A DNA stretch of 64,000 nt, taken from contig NZ_JACKTL010000043.1 of NCBI RefSeq assembly GCF_025822245.1, forward strand, positions 186,001-250,000, in the 5' to 3' direction. Shown piece after piece: positions 39,892 to 48,549 of the stretch; position 1 is the first letter of the stretch; the number at the start of each line of letters is the position of its first letter. Source of the DNA: Mycolicibacterium hodleri (GTDB lineage Bacteria; Actinomycetota; Actinomycetes; Mycobacteriales; Mycobacteriaceae). The notes under the pieces were generated by a model. That model made no database searches. It was not told where the DNA came from and was given only the letters and a program-made list of their open reading frames with translations. Made by a program: the position numbers and the translations under genes.

Positions 39892-40050
39892 CCGAACTCC
39901 CTGCTGCAGTTCCTTGTGTCCTTCGAAGTGGGCCACCGGACGGATCTATTCCCGACGGTGCGATCTCGACGCCGATGGGCCGGCCAGATCAGCGCCGTGG
40001 CGTCAGTCGGTTAGCGTGGACCCGAGGCTGCGCCGACGAAGGGAGCCGAT

Positions 40051-41172
40051 GTGGTCGCCGAGCCATTCGAGGTCGTCGTGACCGAGGTCGAGATCGCCGA
40101 TCTGCGAGAGCGGTTGCGACGGACGCGGTGGCCCGAGCCCGAGCCGGTGGACGACTGGTCACAAGGCGTGCCGCTGGCATATGCCCAGGAGCTCTGTCGT
40201 AGCTGGGCCGAGGACTACGACTTCGGATTCGCCAAGCGGCTCAACGTGTTTCCGCAGTACCGCGACACGGTGGACGGGCTGGGCATCCACTTCGTCCACG
40301 CCCGCTCGCCGGAGCCGCATGCGTTTCCCCTGGTGCTCACGCACGGATGGCCCGGATCGGTGCTCGAGTTTCTGGATGTCATCGGCCCGCTGACCGACCC
40401 GGGTGCGCACGGCGGGAACCCAGCCGATGCGTTCCACGTCGTCGCGCCGTCACTGCCCGGCTACGGCTGGAGCGACAAGCCGTCGACGACGGGGTGGGGC
40501 GTCGAACGCATCGCCCGCGCCTGGGACGCGTTGATGGTGTCGCTGGGCTATGGGCGGTACGGCGCGCAGGGCGGTGACTGGGGTTCGGCGGTGTCCGGCG
40601 CACTGGGGGAGGTGGCGCCGGAGCGGGTCGCCGCCGTTCACCTCAACATGGGGTCCGCGCCGCAGGGCACGTTCGATGACCCGACGCCCGCCGAACAGGC
40701 GAATCTGTTGGCGGTCAAGGAATTCCAGCGCACCGGCCGGGGATACTCGGGGCAGCAGTCGACGCGGCCGCAGACCCTTGGCTACGGCCTCACCGACTCA
40801 CCGGCCGGCCAAGCCGCTTGGATCGCCGAGAAGTTCTGGGCCTGGACCGACAACGACGGTCACCCCGAGGACGCGGTGACGCGCCAGCAGATCCTCGACG
40901 AGATCTCGGCGTACTGGTTCACCGCGTCGGCCACGTCCTCGGCGCGCCTGTACTGGGAGAGCTTCACCAGCTTCCGGGACAAGGTGACCGCGCCGTCCGG
41001 CCTGTCGATCTACCCGCGTGACATCGCCCGCCCCTCGCGGCGCGAAGCCGAGCTGAGGTTCACCGACCTGCGCTGGTTCGAGGAATTGCCACGCGGCGGC
41101 CACTTCGCCGCCCTGGAACAGCCGGAGTCGTTGGTCGAGCAGGTGCGCGGGTTCTTCCGCCTCTTTCGCTGA
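40051..41172 (+). CDS. Epoxide hydrolase with EHN domain
   Basis: 373 residues from a GTG start. The N-terminal EHN segment is seen in VTEVEIADLRERLRRTRWPEP. The alpha/beta-hydrolase core has the oxyanion HGWPGSVLEF, the nucleophile Asp in YGAQGGDWGSAVSG near 175, lid tyrosines in DEISAYWFTASATSSARLYWE, and the catalytic His in LPRGGHFAALEQPE near 350. Soluble epoxide hydrolases open epoxides to diols; mycobacteria carry many such genes. Convergent with the following secreted-protein gene, with only 3 bp between stops. Confidence 0.88.
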   Translation: MVAEPFEVVVTEVEIADLRERLRRTRWPEPEPVDDWSQGVPLAYAQELCRSWAEDYDFGFAKRLNVFPQYRDTVDGLGIHFVHARSPEPHAFPLVLTHGWPGSVLEFLDVIGPLTDPGAHGGNPADAFHVVAPSLPGYGWSDKPSTTGWGVERIARAWDALMVSLGYGRYGAQGGDWGSAVSGALGEVAPERVAAVHLNMGSAPQGTFDDPTPAEQANLLAVKEFQRTGRGYSGQQSTRPQTLGYGLTDSPAGQAAWIAEKFWAWTDNDGHPEDAVTRQQILDEISAYWFTASATSSARLYWESFTSFRDKVTAPSGLSIYPRDIARPSRREAELRFTDLRWFEELPRGGHFAALEQPESLVEQVRGFFRLFR

Positions 41173-41175
41173 CCC

Positions 41176-41706
41176 TCAGCAGCGCGGGTTGGCCAGCGAC
41201 GTCGGCGCGTCGGGGGTGGCCGCGGTGCTGTACAGCGTTGCAGGCATGCCGCGGAAGCGCATGTTCGGGCCACCCCCCTCGGCGCTCGGTACGCCATCCG
41301 GGTACGCAATCACCAGATTGCCGTAGAACATGGTGCCCGCCGGGCACGCCGCGTCGGGAGCCTGTGGGGCCGGCTCGTCGGCATGGATGACCGCGGGGAA
41401 GGAATCTCGGTGCCCAGCAGCACAATTGGGTTCGCACACGTTGTAGCTGTACGTGCCGGTGCCCTCGGCGCCGTCCGGGCCGTAGCGGGTCCACGTGATG
41501 CCGGTCAGCTCCTTCGACCCGTCGGCGCAGGTTTGGAACTGAGCCTGAGTCGGCCGTTCGGTCGGGACGGTGTCCCCGCCGTAGCAAGCGGGAAGTGCGT
41601 AGACGGTCGGCTGGGCGTCGGCAACGGCAATGCCGAAATAGCTTGCCGGGCAGAGGATCGCACTTGTCATCAGCAGGGCCGCCGAACGTCGACGTGCAGT
41701 CAGCAT
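41176..41706 (-). CDS. Secreted cysteine-containing protein
   Basis: 176 residues. LTARRRSAALLMTSAILCPA starts a signal peptide with likely cleavage after VADAQ near 30. The mature domain contains six cysteines (PACYGG, QTCADG, NVCEPNCAAG, AACPAG, NPRC end) and aromatic segments such as ITWTRYGPDGAEGTGTYSYN. No known domain is recognised. The ATG at 41706 is chosen over 41787 because the signal peptide begins there. Confidence 0.68.
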   Translation of the reverse strand: MLTARRRSAALLMTSAILCPASYFGIAVADAQPTVYALPACYGGDTVPTERPTQAQFQTCADGSKELTGITWTRYGPDGAEGTGTYSYNVCEPNCAAGHRDSFPAVIHADEPAPQAPDAACPAGTMFYGNLVIAYPDGVPSAEGGGPNMRFRGMPATLYSTAATPDAPTSLANPRC

Positions 41707-41812
41707 GCTCGGAGTGTAACCACGGCGCAGCGCCTGGCGGAGGCGATACCGTCGATTTGGCTCGTCGCGTGGAGGGGACGGATCCACCCGCCATGTGTCG
41801 CATCGTGAAGGA

Positions 41813-42292
41813 CTACGAGGAGTCGACCTCGCCGGGGGAGCCGTCGTCGTCCAGGTGGTGCAGGATGCGTTCGTGGAGGGCGGTCAGTATGTCGAGCTCG
41901 GCCGGGGTCATCAGATCGAGGAAGTTCCGGCGGACGTCCGCCACGTGCCCGGGTGCCGCCTTCTCGATGGCGGCGCGGCCTGCCGGCAGCAGGCAGACCA
42001 TGGTGCTGCGGGCGTCACCAGGATTGGGCTCGCGCCTGATCAGCCCGTCCGACTGCATGCGCCGCACCTGGTGCGAAACCCGACTCTTCTCCCAATCCAA
42101 GGCGTTGCCAAGGTCGCGGGCGGACATGCGGTCGCCGTCGAGAGCTGAGAGCACCGCCAGGACCTCGTAGTCGGCCCCGGAGAGGCCCGATTCCTGCAAG
42201 CGTCGCGACAGGTGTACCTCGAGTCGGTGATGCGCGTATACGAAAGCTCGCCAGGCGCGGTCTTCTGGCGCGCTCAGCCAGTGTGGCTCCAT
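41813..42292 (-). CDS. MarR-family regulator
   Basis: 159 residues. The winged helix reads SGADYEVLAVLSALDGDRMS, ARDLGNALDWEKSRVSHQVRRMQSDGLIRRE and the wing NPGDARSTMVCLLPAG. The ATG at 42292 gives MEPHWLSAPEDRAWRAF, the usual start; ATG 42310 is in frame. It is divergent from a cluster of redox and NTF2-like genes, and an inverted repeat GGTTGACA/TGTCAACC surrounds their promoter, so it probably represses that cluster. Confidence 0.86.
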   Translation of the reverse strand: MEPHWLSAPEDRAWRAFVYAHHRLEVHLSRRLQESGLSGADYEVLAVLSALDGDRMSARDLGNALDWEKSRVSHQVRRMQSDGLIRREPNPGDARSTMVCLLPAGRAAIEKAAPGHVADVRRNFLDLMTPAELDILTALHERILHHLDDDGSPGEVDSS

Positions 42293-42314
42293 CGGTCTCC
42301 AAGTTCGCACGTTT

Positions 42315-42357
42315 GGTTGACACGTCTACAAATCGAGTTATGGTGGATCTGTCAACC
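42315..42357 (+). promoter_or_regulatory. Promoter framed by GGTTGACA/TGTCAACC inverted repeat
   Basis: TTGACA at 42317-42322 and TATGGT at 42339-42344, 16 bp apart, make a good sigma-70-like promoter for the plus-strand cluster. Perfect eight-base inverted repeats (42315-42322 and 42350-42357) overlap the -35 element and lie just after the -10, a layout suited to repression by the divergent MarR protein. Confidence 0.5.
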
Positions 42358-42496
42358 ATTCCATCGTATCCATGACGAGCTGCTTCACGAGCGGCATCGG
42401 CGTCGGCAGTGGTGCACGAGCGCCGACATGGAAGACGCCCGGCGTCGTCGCCCTGAATTGATCCACTCGCACCATCGATCTCACGAGGAGTACAAA

Positions 42497-43452
42497 ATGC
42501 GCGTTTTCGTCACTGGCGGAACCGGTCACGCCGGTTCGCACATCATCCCCGAACTCGTCGGCGCCGGGCACGAGGTCACCGGGCTGGCCCGTTCGGACGC
42601 ATCCGCAGCGGCGGTGTCGGCGCTCGGCGCGACGGTGCGCCGCGGCGACCTCGAGGATCTGGAAGGGCTCAAGGAAGCGGCCGCGAACTCCGACGGGGTC
42701 ATCCACGTCGCACACCGACAGGACCTTCTTCCGACCGGCGGGATGGACGCCGTGGCGGCCGCCGAACTCCAGATCATGCTCGCCTACGGCGAGGCACTCG
42801 CGGGAAGCGGAAAGCCGCTCGTCGCAGCGGGCAGCATCGGTGGCCCTGGAAATCTGGGCCGGCCGGCCACCGAGGACGACCCGGCCCTTCCCAGCCGCGA
42901 CGAGGACACGGGGACGCTCCGGGCTCGTAACGTCGTGGAACGGACTGTCATCGGCCTCGCCGAGCGGGGAGTGCGGTCCGCGATCGTGCGGCTGCCCCTG
43001 ATCGCGCACGACACGACCGATGACGCCGGCTTCCTGCCGGGGCTGATCGCGCTCGCGAAGGAGAAGGGCGTCGCCGGTTACCCCGGGGACGGCCGAAACC
43101 TGTGGACCGCCGTCCACGTCCGTGACGTCGCCTCGTTGTTCCGCCTGGCGTTGGAAAAGGGCCCGGCCGGTCGATATTGGCACGCCGTTCAGGATGAGGG
43201 CATCCCGTTCCGCGACATCGCCGAGGCCATCGGCAGCCGTCTGGATCTGCCCGCCGTGAGCATCCCCATGGATGTCCTGATGCTGCCGGGATACTTCGGC
43301 CAGTTCACGAGCCTGGTGACCGGAACCTACCCGGCGACCAGCCTCATCACCCGCCAGAGCCTGGGCTGGGACCCGCGGAGCCTGGCCTGTTCGCCGATCT
43401 GGACAACGGCCACTACTTCTCCGGCCGGCCGACGGTTCAAGCGTACCAATGA
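42497..43452 (+). pseudogene. SDR/epimerase-type oxidoreductase with a one-base frameshift
   Basis: From ATG 42497 (GAGGAG eight bases upstream) an atypical SDR reads cleanly: MRVFVTGGTGHAGSHIIPEL, IRLPLIAHDT-type core and SLVTGTYPATSLITRQSLGWDP. After about residue 291 the frame breaks. The normal C-terminus GLFADLDNGHYFSGRPTVQA is encoded one frame away and ends at TGA 43450-43452, consistent with a single base lost in the CCC/GCG stretch near 43370-43382. Because of the break, the ATG frame runs without a stop into the next gene and looks like a 470-residue fusion. Only the last ~27 residues are affected, so activity may survive; assembly error is also possible. Confidence 0.72.
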
Positions 43453-43477
43453 GATTCGCACGACAAGGAGCACGGCC

Positions 43478-43900
43478 ATGACCACGTTCGCGCCGCATCG
43501 CGCCACCTTGGAGTCCTTCGTGGACTGCATCAACGGTGGCGCAGACAAAGACACGCTCACGGGTTTGCTCGCCGAGAACGTACGACTGTACGGCCCGTTC
43601 GGAGACGACCCCGTGATCGGCCGCGAGACCGCCGTGGAAACGATCGTGAAAGTCAACGCATTGTCCAGCGACGACACCTATGTCGAGGTGCTCAGCGGTG
43701 AGACCCACCACGCCGCACACTTCCGACTACAGGTTGGAGACGCCGCAGTCAACGGCATCTTCTTCGTCCTGCTCGACGCGGACGGCAAGATCGCCGAGGT
43801 AAACATCTTCTACCGCACACTGCCGGCCGGCGTCGCACTGCAGCGGAACCTCGCCGAGGCAATCGGCATGCCGCCCTGGGAATTGCGCACCACCGCGTAG
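43478..43900 (+). CDS. NTF2-like / SnoaL-like protein
   Basis: 140 residues, NTF2 fold. Segments: PHRATLESFVDCINGGADKD, LTGLLAENVRLYGPFGDDPV, AAHFRLQVGDAAVNGIFFVL and AEVNIFYRTLPAGVALQRN. AAGGAG lies seven bases before the ATG, which marks it as an independent gene although it shares its frame with the frameshifted SDR upstream. It may act as a small accessory enzyme to the neighbouring reductases; no active site can be assigned. Confidence 0.8.
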   Translation: MTTFAPHRATLESFVDCINGGADKDTLTGLLAENVRLYGPFGDDPVIGRETAVETIVKVNALSSDDTYVEVLSGETHHAAHFRLQVGDAAVNGIFFVLLDADGKIAEVNIFYRTLPAGVALQRNLAEAIGMPPWELRTTA

Positions 43901-43997
43901 CCGCGAGGCGCACCGGATCGGTTCCGGCCTCCGCACTTCCCACCTCTATTTGGTGGATCAATCAATCAATTAGGCAACTCTGACGTTAGGACGACTC

Positions 43998-44624
43998 ATG
44001 AAAAGCATCAGCATCATCGGCACCGGGAACATGGCCCGTGCGATCGGCGCACTGGCCGTAGCGGGCGGAAACGCCGTCGAGGTCATTGGCCGCGATCAGG
44101 CCAAGGCCGCCGACCTGGCGCAGACCCTGGGCGCCAGTGTCACGACGGGAGATTTCGGCGCCGTCCCCACGGGGGACATCGTCATCGTGGCCCTGAGGTA
44201 CGCCGACGTCGTTCCGGTCGTCACCCAGTACGGAGACGCGCTGTCGGACAAGGTGATCGTCGACATCAGCAACCCGTTCAATTCCGAGGCCGACGGGCTC
44301 GCCATTCCCGACGACACCTCGATCGCCCAGGAAGTCGCCAAGGTGGCCCCGCCCGGTGCGAGCGTGGTGAAGGCCTTCAACACCGTCTTCGGTCACGTCT
44401 TGGAGAAGGGGCAGACGCCGGACGTGTTCTTCGCCGGCGACGACGCGCACGCCAAGGCGGCCGTTTCGGAGTTCGTCGCAAGCCTTGGCTTGCGGCCTCT
44501 CGACGTCGGCGGATTGGGCATGGCGCACTGGTTGGAGGGAACCGGCCTGGTCCTCATGGGTCTCGCCCGTCACGGGCTGGACAACTTCGACGTCGCTCTC
44601 GGCGCCACCGAATTTCCCGGCTGA
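43998..44624 (+). CDS. NADP/F420-binding reductase (NpdG-like)
   Basis: 208 residues. The Rossmann motif SIIGTGNMARAIGALAVAGG starts at residue 5, followed by VEVIGRDQAKAADLAQTLGA, VIVDISNPFNSEADGL and VVKAFNTVFGHVLEKGQTPD. This is the F420-dependent NADP reductase-like fold, also found in simple NADP oxidoreductases. It could recycle F420H2 or NADPH for the nearby enzymes (inference). It follows the NTF2-like gene on the same strand after 97 bp that contain a short ATCA tandem repeat and the TGGTGGATC string also present near 42341. Confidence 0.82.
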   Translation: MKSISIIGTGNMARAIGALAVAGGNAVEVIGRDQAKAADLAQTLGASVTTGDFGAVPTGDIVIVALRYADVVPVVTQYGDALSDKVIVDISNPFNSEADGLAIPDDTSIAQEVAKVAPPGASVVKAFNTVFGHVLEKGQTPDVFFAGDDAHAKAAVSEFVASLGLRPLDVGGLGMAHWLEGTGLVLMGLARHGLDNFDVALGATEFPG

Positions 44625-44669
44625 GCCGTCCACGTTTTGCCCCTGCTCGAGCCGGGAACAGCAGTCGCC

Positions 44670-45653
44670 ATGGCACTTCGCGTGGCAGTCACCGGGCCGA
44701 CCGGGGAAATCGGGATCTCGACGATCGAGGCGCTCGAGGCCCATCCCGACGTCGAGCAGATCGTCGGAATGGCCCGGCGGCCCTTCGACCCCGCCGAACG
44801 CGGGTGGGCGAAGACGATGTACCGGCAGGGCGACGTCTTGGACAGAGACGCGGTCGACGCGTTGGTCGCCGACGTCGACGTGGTCGTGCACCTCGCGTTC
44901 ATCATCATGGGCACGCGGAAGGAGAGCGCCAGGATCAATCTCGCCGGCACCCGCAACGTCTTCGAGGCCACCGTGGCCGGCGGACCGCGCCGTCTGGTCT
45001 ACACCTCCTCGGTGGCCGCGTACGGCTACCACCCGGACAACCCGGTGCCCATCACCGAGGACGTTCCGACGCGTGGCACGCCGGAGCACTACTACTCGGA
45101 GCAGAAGGCCGCGTGCGAGGCGGTGCTCGCCGAAACCACCGCGGGTTCCGCCCTGGAGGTCTACGTGCTGCGCCCGTGCATCGTCGCCGGGCCCAAGGCG
45201 CCCGCACTGGCTGAGGCGATGCCGTGGAATCAGCTCCCCGGGGTGGTGCGTCGACTCACTCGTGCTCTGCCGGTGCTCAAACCGCCGATGCCGGACCCGG
45301 GCACCCCGGTCCAGTTGGTGCATCACGACGACGTCGCCTCGGCGATTGCCTTGGCGGTCACCACCACGACTGCGCCGCCCGGGGCGTACAACATCGCCGG
45401 CGACGGGTTGCTGACGTTCTCCGACGTCGGCCGGGCACTGGGGGCCCGGCCCGTCAAGGTACCCCGTGTCGCAGCAGTCGTCACGTCGGAGGTGTTGGCG
45501 CGCCTGCCGTTCGTACCGTCGGCGCTGGAGTGGCTGCACGCGGGCCGCGCCTCGACGGTCATGGACACCAGCAAGGCCAGGGATCAGCTTGGGTGGCAGC
45601 CGAAGTACTCGGCCGCGGAGACCCTGTCAGCCCTGGCGAGCGCCGTCGGGTGA
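44670..45653 (+). CDS. NAD-dependent epimerase/dehydratase-type SDR
   Basis: 327 residues, extended SDR. The cofactor loop is VAVTGPTGEIGISTIEALEA, the second strand leads to VDVVVHLAFIIMGTRKES, and the catalytic segment is VYTSSVAAYGYHP with YYSEQKAACEAVL (Tyr-x-x-x-Lys is YYSEQK). C-terminal ASTVMDTSKARDQLGWQPKY is the classic sugar-epimerase-like end. The substrate is unlikely to be a nucleotide sugar in this context. The ATG at 44670 is preferred over 44637. Same strand as the preceding reductases. Confidence 0.85.
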   Translation: MALRVAVTGPTGEIGISTIEALEAHPDVEQIVGMARRPFDPAERGWAKTMYRQGDVLDRDAVDALVADVDVVVHLAFIIMGTRKESARINLAGTRNVFEATVAGGPRRLVYTSSVAAYGYHPDNPVPITEDVPTRGTPEHYYSEQKAACEAVLAETTAGSALEVYVLRPCIVAGPKAPALAEAMPWNQLPGVVRRLTRALPVLKPPMPDPGTPVQLVHHDDVASAIALAVTTTTAPPGAYNIAGDGLLTFSDVGRALGARPVKVPRVAAVVTSEVLARLPFVPSALEWLHAGRASTVMDTSKARDQLGWQPKYSAAETLSALASAVG

Positions 45654-45702
45654 GCCAATGGCGGTGCATCAGAGCAGGATTCGACACCCGACGGAGCCGT
45701 CC

Positions 45703-46218
45703 CTACGGCGTCGTGTCTCCGGACGTCTCGGTGAAGGACACGACCGGTATGCGCCGGCCGGCGGCCATCCGCTCGTAGTCGGCGTAGTTCGGGACGAATT
45801 GCTTGGCGAGGTCGAACAGTCGGTCCCGTTCGGCACCGGTCGTCTCCTCGGCGACGAAGGTTCCCGTGTAGCCGCGTGCCGACAACGTGACGCGGGGTTG
45901 CGCCTTCACGTTGTGGTACCAGGCGGGATGGCGCTCGCCGCCGTAGTTGGACGCAACGGTGATCACCCGGCCACCGTCGGTGAAGTACGTCAACGGCGTG
46001 CTGCGCCGCTTGCCCGTCTTGGCGCCGGTGTGGGTCAGCAGCACCTCGGGGAGTACCAGCGACATCGAGACGTGGCCTTTGGTCAGCCTGATGACGGCGC
46101 GGTCGACGCGCCAGCCGTAGCGCTTGAGGAACCGGCGCGCGACGTCGGTACCCATCAGCTTGGCGCCTGCCTTGAACAACGGCGACGGCGCCGTCGGTTC
46201 GACTTCGGGAATGCCCAT
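45703..46218 (-). CDS. Deazaflavin (F420)-dependent nitroreductase family protein (Ddn-like)
   Basis: 171 residues. The split-barrel F420-binding domain is seen in VLLTHTGAKTGKRRSTPLTYF, RVITVASNYGGERHPAWYHN and LFDLAKQFVPNYADYERMA, which are the core motifs of Ddn-type enzymes. Mycobacterial members reduce quinones with F420H2 and one of them activates nitroimidazoles. Convergent with the epimerase gene and divergent from the EAL-DICT gene. Confidence 0.87.
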   Translation of the reverse strand: MGIPEVEPTAPSPLFKAGAKLMGTDVARRFLKRYGWRVDRAVIRLTKGHVSMSLVLPEVLLTHTGAKTGKRRSTPLTYFTDGGRVITVASNYGGERHPAWYHNVKAQPRVTLSARGYTGTFVAEETTGAERDRLFDLAKQFVPNYADYERMAAGRRIPVVSFTETSGDTTP

Positions 46219-46332
46219 GCTTGGCGACGGTATCTCAGGCGCGGCGCCGTCCTTCGCCGGATCGGTACATCGCCTGGTCCTTCGTGGGCAGGGTAGTTTG
46301 CAGGAGAGCAACGTTGGAGGGGGCTGGCAGGC

Positions 46333-47625
46333 ATGGCCGTAGAGGTTCGCGGCACCGGCGCGACTGCCTCGTCGCGGCGCCGTCGAGGCCAGGTCTCGCC
46401 TGGGCAGATGGACGCCGCCGTTCGGGGCGTTGGTCTCTCGTCGGCCTTTCAGCCGATCGTGGCGCTGCCCGACGGTGCGGTCGTGGGCTTCGAGGCGTTG
46501 GCCCGATGGCCGGAGTCGACTGGTCTTGGTCCGCAGGCGGTCTTCGCTCGGGCGGCGGCCCTCAACCGCGTCGACGAGCTCGATCGGTTGTGCGTCGACA
46601 CCGCCATCACGGGGGCCTTGGCGCAAGGTCTGACGCGAAATGCGTTGCTGTGCATCAATTGTGAACCTTCCAGCACAATGGTGGGCCTGGCGCAGAACGC
46701 CGTTCTCAAGCGCGGGCACACCGAACTGCAGTTGATGTTCGAGCTCACCGAGCGAAGCCTGCTCGCTCACCCGCGTGCGCTGCTGGCGAAGGTCGACACG
46801 CTGCGCGGCGACGGTTTCGGAATCGCGCTGGACGACGTTGGGGCCCACCCCGATTCGCTGGCGTTGCTGGACGTGATTGCGCCCGACGTGGTGAAGCTGG
46901 ACATGGGGCTGGTTCAGTCCCAGCCCGATGACGCGCAGGCGCGGACGCTGTCGGCGGTTCTGGCTCATCACGAACGAAGCGGGGCGGTGATTCTGGCCGA
47001 GGGCATCGAAACGGACGACCACTTGGAGCAGGCGCTGGCCGTAGGGGCGACCCTGGGTCAGGGCTACAAGTTCGGGCGCCCCGGCGCCTTGTCGCACAAC
47101 CCGCGGGCAGTCGGCTGGTCGCTGCCTACCCGAACGCCTCGGCCTGGGCTCGCGTCGGGCTCACCGTTCGACCTGGTTCGGGGTCGGGCGACGATCCGCA
47201 CCGGCAGGAAGCAGACCCTGACCGCATTCTCGCGACACATCGAAAGCCAGGCCCACGACTCGGCCGATCCGCCGATTCTGCTGACGGCGTTGCAGCATGC
47301 CAAGCACTTCACCGAGCGCACCCGACACGCTTACCGGGAACTCGCTGCCCGCTCGTCGATGGTCGCAGTCTTCGGAGCGGACATGCCTGCCGACTTTGGC
47401 TCCGGCGTGCGCGGCATAGCGCTGCAGCCCGACGACGCGTTGGCGAAGGAGTGGAGCGTGGTGGCGTTGGGACCCCACACGGCAGCTGCGCTCATCGCCC
47501 GCGAACGCGACGAAGACGCCGACGGCAACCGTCGCGACGAAGACCGACGGTTCGACTTCGTCATCACCTACGACCGGGCCATCGTGACGGCCGCTGCGTG
47601 CAACCTGCTGGCGCGAGTGCCCTAG
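46333..47625 (+). CDS. EAL-DICT protein (cyclic-di-GMP phosphodiesterase with sensor)
   Basis: 430 residues. The EAL domain occupies about 25-255: signature VVGFEALARW, metal/substrate residues in LCINCEPSS (Asn), MFELTERS (Glu), IALDDVGAHPDS (Asp pair), DVVKLDMG (Lys) and ILAEGIETDDHL (Glu), then QGYKFGRPG. The key residues for hydrolysis of cyclic di-GMP are therefore kept, although loop 6 reads DDVGAH rather than DDFGTG. A DICT sensory domain fills about 275-425 (QTLTAFSRHIESQA, RFDFVITYDRAIVTAAACN). There is no GGDEF domain or membrane segment, so it is a soluble one-component c-di-GMP effector. Confidence 0.87.
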   Translation: MAVEVRGTGATASSRRRRGQVSPGQMDAAVRGVGLSSAFQPIVALPDGAVVGFEALARWPESTGLGPQAVFARAAALNRVDELDRLCVDTAITGALAQGLTRNALLCINCEPSSTMVGLAQNAVLKRGHTELQLMFELTERSLLAHPRALLAKVDTLRGDGFGIALDDVGAHPDSLALLDVIAPDVVKLDMGLVQSQPDDAQARTLSAVLAHHERSGAVILAEGIETDDHLEQALAVGATLGQGYKFGRPGALSHNPRAVGWSLPTRTPRPGLASGSPFDLVRGRATIRTGRKQTLTAFSRHIESQAHDSADPPILLTALQHAKHFTERTRHAYRELAARSSMVAVFGADMPADFGSGVRGIALQPDDALAKEWSVVALGPHTAAALIARERDEDADGNRRDEDRRFDFVITYDRAIVTAAACNLLARVP

Positions 47626-47688
47626 CCGACGTTCAGGCAGTCGGGCGGCGATCAAGAAGGTTTGTGCCGCACCAGTTTTGCAGTCCAG

Positions 47689-47754
47689 GTGGACGAAAGC
47701 AGCTTCATGACCGGCGCCGAACTCTGCATGGACGGCGGTATGGCCCAGGTCTAG
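47689..47754 (+). pseudogene. C-terminal fragment of a classical SDR
   Basis: Only 21 codons remain, reading VDESSFMTGAELCMDGGMAQ followed by V and TAG. This is the invariant tail of classical short-chain dehydrogenases (SFxTGAELxVDGG). No matching upstream part is present, so it is a decayed remnant. Its TAG overlaps the stop of the convergent small acidic gene in a shared CTAG. Confidence 0.65.
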
Positions 47755-47912
47755 GCGTCCGGATTGCCGGCCTCGTTGGCGTCCCCGGGGTGGGGCACGT
47801 TGTCCTCGTCGACGTAGGCCGCGTGATCGGTGTCGACGCCCTCGTGGTCGCGTGGACCCTCGTTGGATCCGTTCGCCTCGACCGCATCTGCGGCGTCACT
47901 GGGCATCGTCAT
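47751..47912 (-). CDS. Small acidic protein
   Basis: 53 residues (MTMPSDAADAVEANGSNEGP...AGNPDA), rich in Asp, Glu, Asn and Gly, with no hydrophobic segment; probably disordered and soluble. The start is well supported: AGGAGG lies seven bases before ATG 47912, and codon usage is strongly GC-ending. I do not recognise a family. Confidence 0.6.
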   Translation of the reverse strand: MTMPSDAADAVEANGSNEGPRDHEGVDTDHAAYVDEDNVPHPGDANEAGNPDA

Positions 47913-47996
47913 CGTGTGTCCTCCTGGTCAATCCGATGGGCTCGTCCCACCGGAATGCGCGTCCGCAGGCGAGTGCCCCGTCTTCGCCGAGCCGAA

Positions 47997-48491
47997 TCAT
48001 GTCGCCAAGAGAGCCAGCGCCGGCACCGCTATCGCCGCTCGCCAACCCCGGTAAGGGGTGAGCAGACCGCCGGTCAGGCTGCCGCAGCCCGACGCGGTGG
48101 CCTGGCACACCGCCACCGCAGCCAGGGCGCTGACCCGGCCTTGCCGATCCAGCGTCTGGTCGATGCAGGCGTAGATGCAGATGACCATGCCGCCGGCGCC
48201 GAACCCGCCGAGCAGCCGGCCTACCACCACGACGGCGAGCACCGGTGCGACGGCGGCCAGGACCGAACCGACTGCCATGGTTAAAAACGAGAACCCGAGC
48301 GTGGTCCGCAGCCCGAACCGCTGCGCGAGGCGCCCGCCAAGCGGCATCGCCACGGCTGCACCCAGCGACCACACCGAGATGATCCACTCGGTGGCGGCAA
48401 AGGAGACCCCCAGTGCCGAGGACACCGATGGCAGGGCCACCGATGGTGCGCCGACGGCTACGGAGACCGGGGCGGCCAACGCGCCCAACAC
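47997..48491 (-). pseudogene. Truncated MFS transporter (N-terminal third)
   Basis: 164 codons from GTG 48491 encode about five membrane helices of an MFS drug-transporter-like protein. Typical segments are APSVALPSVSSALGVSFAAT, the loop GGRLAQRFGLRTTLGFSFL, and VVVGRLLGGFGAGGMVICIY. The frame stops at TGA after LALLAT, where a full-length protein would continue for roughly 300 residues; nothing downstream supplies the rest. It is a remnant, next to the SDR tail fragment. Confidence 0.68.
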
Positions 48492-48549
48492 GATTCCGAC
48501 CCGTCGCGCCGAGATCGCGGGCGGGCGATCCGGCGAACCGGCCGTCGGG

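Noticed and set aside
42212..43900. A genuine SDR-NTF2 fusion protein
   Set aside because: The conserved SDR C-terminus is found one frame away, and the NTF2-like gene has its own ribosome site and ATG, so the fusion is a frameshift artefact.
48018..48020. In-frame readthrough of the MFS gene past its TGA
   Set aside because: The frame after the stop continues for only about 25 codons of non-hydrophobic sequence before another stop, so readthrough would not restore a transporter.
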